DNA from: Pleurodeles waltl
Lineage: Eukaryota > Chordata > Amphibia > Caudata > Salamandridae
Assembly (NCBI RefSeq): GCF_031143425.1
Contig: NC_090440.1
Span: forward strand, 336,415,844-336,479,843
Length of the DNA: 64,000 nucleotides
Direction: 5' to 3'
A model generated the notes under the pieces. The model ran no database searches, was not told the DNA's origin, and worked only from the letters and a program-made list of their open reading frames with translations. The translations under genes were made by a program, and so were the position numbers. This document shows, piece by piece, positions 58,342-64,000 of the stretch. Position 1 is the first letter of the stretch. Every line of letters begins with the position of its first letter.

Positions 58342-58598
58342 CACAGCTATTACATTCAGAGGGTCTACATCCTAGATTAGTGTGCATAGGCCCAAGTGAG
58401 ACTGAGTAACTGCATGGTGCAAGGATGCCTACATTAGAGCTAGGCAGAGGTTTCTGAATCATTGCTGAGGAAAGTAAAGGGATGTATTGAATTTCAGTGA
58501 ATATGACACATCACTGCACTTTCTAAATGACACAGTGCAGTGCAGTAAGCTGGCTGGCTATGCTGCACTGCACCATTTTCTCATATATGAGGCACAAA
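58342..58598. other. Unclassified spacer
   Basis: Nothing recognised. Confidence 0.3.
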
Positions 58599-59261
58599 GG
58601 GCCTCATTTACGAGGCCTGTGGTGCAGGGCCGCACATCAAGCACCTTTCTGTGCCACCTTGCACCACCGGAAAAGGGCAGAAATGCACTGTATCTACAAG
58701 ATACAGTGCATTTCTGTCCTGTCCCCCTGCGCTGGCACACAAATTGCTGTCTAGCACCAATGCACACACACTTGCACCATGGTGCAAGGATGCCTAAATT
58801 GTGGGGATAATTGTTTTTGTGCAGGAAGGGACACCTTACTGCACAAAGACAATCACAATAGGTGTTTTACTCTTTCTATGTGTGTTGCAGAATGCAGCAC
58901 ATATAGAAAAAGGAACAACAGGGAGAAATAAAGATATTTCTCCCTGTTGTGTCATTCTTGTGCCACCTCTGGGGTGGTGAAGGAATCTGACACATTCCCA
59001 GACTTGTAAATCTGGGAATGTGTCACATTCCTTCAGGTTCCATAGGTGTTGCATAGGAACACCCTAAGCAACACCCATAGCATGACATTTTCATGCACTG
59101 TTATGCGTGAAAGGGGTCTATATTTACAAGGTCTTGAATAGCCATGCAAGGTGGCTTTCGTGGCCTTGTAAATATGGGGTGGCACATTGCATCACCGGTG
59201 CGTCAAATAAGAATGACACTCAGGTGGCATAGTGTACTGCAGGGCCTTGCAAATGAGGCCC
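58599..59261. mobile_element. MITE, 'gcctcatttac' type, 663 bp
   Basis: The ends GGGCCTCATTTACGAGGCC and GGGCCTTGCAAATGAGGCCC are inverted, with AAA flanks (58596-58598 and 59262-59264). It is related to 36790-37200 and 23428-24055. A palindrome centres on 'attcccagacttgtaaatctgggaat' (about 58993-59018). Confidence 0.8.
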
Positions 59262-59469
59262 AAAGTGAGGTGAATGTGGAATGATGCTGTACTTCACACA
59301 ATGAAGAAAGTGAGGTAATGGTTCTGAACTGGGGTGTGCTAATTGTCAGAGGTTACTGCGCATTACATATCTTTGCTGTTTAACTATAAGTGTGCCAGCA
59401 TACTAACCTTTAACCTACATAGAGTACACTTTAGCACTGCAACATAACTGCCTTCCCCTTTTGACGTTG

Positions 59470-59940
59470 TATAGTTACCACATTGCCCCCCACTGCAACT
59501 TACCCTTTGGTTGTTGTAGTTTCTCATATGCTGCACTGCCATGTCCCTTAACTCCTCTTACCATCTCCTCAGGGTTGACAACTGCCACCATCTCTTCCAA
59601 CTCCTCCAGCTCCTTCTGGGGTGCTGAACTTCCACCATTGGTCAGCAATGCTGCCTTATGGTTGCTGGCCAGTTTCTCTTCTGTTCTACACTTGCAATTG
59701 TGCCATCACTTCTTATAGTCAATGAATGTCCTCTTCACCTCTGCTCATTGTTGACGTTGTCCATATTGCCTCTTTCTTCCCTAACAACAATTTAGAGGTG
59801 ACGAAGAGCTGGTATTGATGATCTGTCATCTCACTGATCAATATGGTGTTCTCCTCTTCACGGAACCTGCATTTTCTCTTTCTCTTCCCCTTCTCCTGGG
59901 AGTCTGTCTGGGCATCCTAGTTGGTACAGGGGTTGTCATG
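59470..59940 (-). pseudogene. Harbinger Myb/SANT-like relic
   Basis: On - the region from about 59885 reads KRKRKCRFREEENTILI, then HQYQLFVTSKLLLGKKEAIW. After a frameshift near 59760 it continues KRTFIDCKKRWHNCKCRTREKLAS, then a QKELEELEEMVAVV tail. The order matches a Myb/SANT-like domain followed by the usual acidic spacer of Harbinger partner proteins. It has a stop before KGKRKRK and at least one frameshift. No transposase was found nearby. Confidence 0.6.
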
Positions 59941-60940
59941 GGGTTTCTGGTCTCCTGGCTTCTCCATTTCTGCTTTTGCAGTGTCTCCTGTTTTTTGTAA
60001 AGCGGTGTTTGCAGCTGTTTTATAACATTTTTATGTGCAAAGATGACACTAGGATGGCTAGCATCAGATTATGTGCTGCTAATCACCCTAATGGAAACCT
60101 GCCACAGGGGATACCTAAAGGAAACCCAGTTGAGTCCGAGAGTAGATAAGTATATGCAACAAATGTCTCAGCAGGGATAATGCATAATCCAATACTATAG
60201 GACCTAAAAATTAGGTTACCACTGAAAAGTATGCATTTGTAAAACAATTTCCATATTGTTTTAAAGACAGCAATAAAAACCACAAGCAGCAACCACAATT
60301 CTCATAACTAAAAAGTGCAAGTGAACGTAAGGTGGCCGTTCATATTGTGCTTGTCAACGGTGCAAGCGAAACACAAAAAATTAACATATACTCAATCAAA
60401 ACAGCAGATGGGGCAACTTGGTTAGGTACAATTTCAATACATGTGGAAAAGAATGGCCAATAGTGTAATTCACATATTGTCATTTGACAAATAAAGCCCA
60501 TTTTGCTGAATCAGTCTGATAGTAGTTTTGCAGCACTAGTGTAATTTGTTTAGCGACGTGGTGCACAGGCTAGAGCCTTCTTTTTATTACGGTGCCCTGA
60601 TCCTAACTACATGGTACTCTATTTTGTAAATACGGCGCAAGCATGGCGTTGGGATCTGTTGTTACACTGTGTTAAATATTTTGATGCACCACTGCTCTGT
60701 GCAGTGGTACATCATGTTTTATAGATGAGGCCCTTAGACTTTTGTGTAACTTTACACTACTTTTGTCTATTCTGCATTGATGAGTGTAAAGGTACTCAAA
60801 AGTGCAATTGCAAGTGTAACCAGCAAAACATTATATATGACAATACAGTTACTACTAGTTGTGACTTTACAGTGGTATATGAAGTTCCGCACACTTGGCG
60901 GACATCGCCATCAACAGGGCCAAGATCTCGATATAGTAAC
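59941..60940. other. Unclassified, with a MITE-like tail
   Basis: A MITE-terminus-like 'tttatagatgaggccct' lies at 60718-60734, with the inner palindrome 'ccactgctctgtgcagtgg' just before. The partner end was not identified. Otherwise nothing is recognised. Confidence 0.35.
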
Positions 60941-63725
60941 TGTAGGAGGCTGGCCTGGTTTGAAATGGGTACCAAAGGTACTTACACCTTATACCAGGAC
61001 CAGCTATCCCTTATTAGTGAAATGTAGTCAGTGTCTAGAATCCAGACTCTCTAGGGGTAGTGTGGATGAGTAGCCAAGACCTAACTAGGAGACATGCAAA
61101 GATCATGCAATACCACTGTAGTCGCACAGTACTCACAGACATGAAAGAAAACACTCAGGCCCTGAATTATACTTTGTGGTGTAAAACTCCATTAACACAA
61201 TTTTGCACCAAAAAGCTTAGCACCGGCTTGCACCATTTCTGTGCACCAGCGAGGCACCATATTTATGGAATGGTGCAAGCCGGTGCAAAGGGTAGGCTAG
61301 CGTCAAAAAACATTGACGTTAGTTTGGTGGGGCTGGTAGTATGGAAGAAGGGGGTTTTGCACCAAACAATTACGGTGGGCAGGTTAGAGTAAAAGAAAAT
61401 GACTCTAACCTGCCTAGAGTCATTTTCTGATGCAAAATCCTCCATACCACATGACTCCTGTCTTAGAAAAGACAAGAGTCATGCCCACCACCCCAATGGC
61501 CTGCACTGTCACCCAGGGTCCCCTGGGCATGGCCATTGCACCCAGTGCCATGTAGGGGAGCCCATTTCAGGGACCACAATTGCACTTAAATAAAAATACT
61601 TACCTGTGCTTACCTATACTTACCTGGGATGGGCTCACCCATCCTCCGCTGTACTTCTGGTGTTGGTGGGGGTGTCCCTGGGTCCTGGGGAGGGCACCTG
61701 TGGGCTTATTTCATGGTGTTCCACAAATGAAAATAGGCCCACTGGTCCCCTAAAGCCTGCCCTGATCCAGGTGTTAAATAATGATGCAAAGCAAGCTTTG
61801 CACCATTATTTGACCCCTCCTCCCACCAGTGCATGATTTTAGCAAAGGGGGATAAATATGGCCCTAAGGCCATATAGGTATTGTTTGCACAGGTAAGCCT
61901 ACTTTGCATCTCATTGGTGCAAAATGAGTTTCCACTTCCAAAAAATGACTTTAATGCCATAAATTCGGTGCTAGATGGGAGTAGCACCAAAGTATAATTA
62001 TGGAGTTAGTTTTGCACTGAATTTGTGTAAATGATGCAAATTTGGAGCAAAACAAGTATTAATATGCCCCTCAAAGTTACAACGATAAAGGTACTTTATT
62101 TTGGTGACACAAATGCAAGTAATACCATGGAGATGATACTCCCTTAGGAGGTAAGTAATACACAAAATATATGCACAAGTTTGCAGAAATATCTGTAAAA
62201 ACAGTTAGAAAACAGTGCAAATAGTGAAAATCACAGTAGTTAGAAATGGGCCTAGGGGGAACACAAACCACACACTAAAATCTAGACAATGATAGTGTGT
62301 AGAGGGGCGCTGGGAGTATAAGAAAACACCACATGTAAGTAATAGCAACCATCCCAGAGCCCAGGAATGCAGGAGTAAATCACAGTAACTTTCCTAGAAC
62401 ACACAAGAACACGGGAAAGAAGATTATGTAAGAACCTGAAGAGACTAAAATACTTAACAATGGATTCCTGGACCTGAAGACATATGGAAGAAGGAGACAA
62501 AATCCAAGAAGCACTGTAGAGTCCAGGGAGAACAGGAGCCCCTGCTAACCCAGATGAAGGTGCAAAAGAAGACCCACCAGTGAAGAACAACAGTCAGTAC
62601 TGCACCCAAGAAAATGGATGTGGGTTCCTGGTTGGTGCAAATGATGTCCCACGCAGGATGGATGATTACAGTCTGGTTTGCGTCACTGGATTCCACCAAC
62701 AAGCCTTGGCACACGCATAGCTCACAGTTAGTGGAAAATGTCATTGCTTGGGCCAGGAGGGACCTGGCGACTCTACCCAGGAGAGGAGTTAGAGGGGCTT
62801 TTGCAACTCAGGAGCCCTCCGAAGGCAAGGCAGAGTGCACAGGAGCCCCACAGCATAGGGACAAAGAGGGTGCAAAAGGAGGCCCAGACAGCACTACAAC
62901 AAAGGGTCCCACGCTGCCGGAGAACCACACAGGAAGTTGTGCATTACAGGAAAGAGTGCTAGGGGCCGGAGCTGCACGGTGCATGAAGAACTTTGTGGAA
63001 GGATGCCAACAAGCCTTGGCAACTGCAAAACACACAGTACATGGGGGTACTGTCTTGCGTGGGGATCCAAGCTCTTACCTCCACCAAAGTTGGACAGTAG
63101 GATGTCAGGTCTGTCGGGACCACTTCAGTCGACCACCCGTGATGCTGGACCCATGCACTTTGTCAGGAGAGGGGACCCAATCCACTGGTTGTCGCTGCAG
63201 AGGGGTGCCTGCTTAAGCAGGGAAGTGACTCCTTCCCTTCAAGGGAGATCCCTTCATTCTCCTGGTGCAGGCTGAAGACAGGCAGTCCTTGCTGGATGCA
63301 CAACCTGGAAACAGTTGCAGTTGCTGGCAGGAGCGGAAGATACAATGTTGCAGAAGTAATCTTTGCTTCTTTGTTGCAGTTTGCAGAGTTCCTGGAGGGT
63401 CCAGATGCAGTTTCTTCGGTTAGAAGGTGAAGTAAAGGATGCAGAGGATTCCTGTTGGAGTCTTGCAATCCGAATTTGAAGAACCACCCAAGAAGCCATC
63501 CAAGAGAGAGACCCTAAATAGCCCTGAAAGGGGAATTGGTCAGCTACACAGGTAAGCACCTAATAGGGGAGGGCTCTGACATCACTGCTCACACTGGCCA
63601 CCCAGGTGCTCCCAGAGTGCCCTGCTAACTTGGAATCCAAGATGGCAAAATCCAGGGACACTCTGGATGATCTCTGAGCACCACCCCTGGGGTTGTGATG
63701 GATGTTGGAGTGACTCTGACACCTA
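60941..63725 (-). mobile_element. Long LTR, family 3, copy 2 (inverted, with MITE)
   Basis: It starts TGTAGGAGGCTGGCC and is the inverted counterpart of 55891-58341; recognisable similarity ends near 63725. A MITE interrupts it at 61158-62070. No coding frame is credited. Confidence 0.6.
61158..62070. mobile_element. Harbinger-type MITE, 913 bp, TCA flanks
   Basis: The ends GGCCCTGAATTATACTT and the complement of AAGTATTAATATGCCCC are inverted, with TCA on both sides (61155-61157 and 62071-62073). An internal palindrome surrounds 'accggcttgcaccat...atggtgcaagccggt' (about 61221-61283). It is related in its ends to 20392-20816. Confidence 0.8.
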
Positions 63726-64000
63726 AGTCATTGGTGTTGTTCCCCCTAATCCAACAGTCTTTTAGAGATACAAGAGTCTTTATGACATGGTATCACCAAC
63801 AATGGTGTAGCACTAATTTACAAGTCTCTTGAGTATCTCTGACTCACACACACTAAGGTACCCTAATGTACCATTATATGGAGACATCTGTGGTCTAGGG
63901 ACAATCCTCCAGAGCTGAATAGGAAGTACTTTTCTAGACTGTAGGTTGTTCAAGTTTAAATCTTAAAAAAGGATTTATTCTGAACTCTGATACCATCTCC
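63726..64000. other. Window end, unclassified
   Basis: Nothing recognised. Confidence 0.3.

Overview
This window looks like intergenic DNA from a very large amphibian genome. A salamandrid newt such as Pleurodeles is my best guess. The basis is the mix of PIF/Harbinger elements with HARBI1-like transposases and Myb/SANT partner proteins, Penelope-like elements, Ty3/Gypsy elements and long solo LTRs, together with vertebrate-type splice sites. The organism is an inference from remembered repeat families; no search was run. I see no host gene, tRNA, rRNA or CRISPR array. Nearly every recognisable stretch is a transposable element, a relic of one, or a tandem repeat.

Layout. 1-840: the end of a palindrome-rich Harbinger MITE and an LTR-type repeat. 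2.1-4.3 kb: a Penelope-like element relic (+). 5.5-9.6 kb: a LINE-derived repeat split by a 2.9 kb solo LTR that itself carries a MITE. 9.8-11.4 kb: another solo LTR with a MITE. 11.7-15.7 kb: a second Penelope relic (-) with hammerhead-ribozyme-like motifs and large AT microsatellites. 15.7-24 kb: diverged tandem repeats, a TTA-flanked MITE, and a second copy of the LINE-derived repeat. 24.06-33.10 kb: a decayed Harbinger element whose transposase exon is split by a complete Gypsy retrotransposon (26698-32300, 5-bp target duplication), which is split in turn by a 338-bp mini-LTR (5-bp target duplication). 35.3-38.5 kb: a second decayed Harbinger transposase. 42.3-44.5 kb: tandem duplications and an LTR-type repeat. 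44590-54070: an apparently intact 9.48 kb Harbinger element. 54.4-55.35 kb: a 90-bp satellite. 55.9-64 kb: two copies of a long LTR in inverted orientation, carrying a hAT MITE and Harbinger MITEs, with a Myb-like relic between them.

The highlight is the element at 44590-54070. Its termini match and it is flanked by TAT on both sides. By manual splicing it encodes three uninterrupted proteins. (1) A 372-aa DDE transposase on +, with a short first exon beside the left terminus (44918-45000) and a main exon 5.3 kb away (50341-51376). (2) A 668-aa Myb/SANT-like protein on -, in three exons, lying wholly inside the transposase intron. (3) A 391-aa second Myb/SANT-like protein on -, in two exons, read inward from the right terminus. 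Known Harbinger elements usually carry one transposase and one Myb-like DNA-binding partner, so two partners, one nested antisense in the transposase intron, is unusual. The termini carry repeated ATTCTGACC boxes that also occur in the MITE at 1-219, so this family could plausibly mobilise such MITEs.
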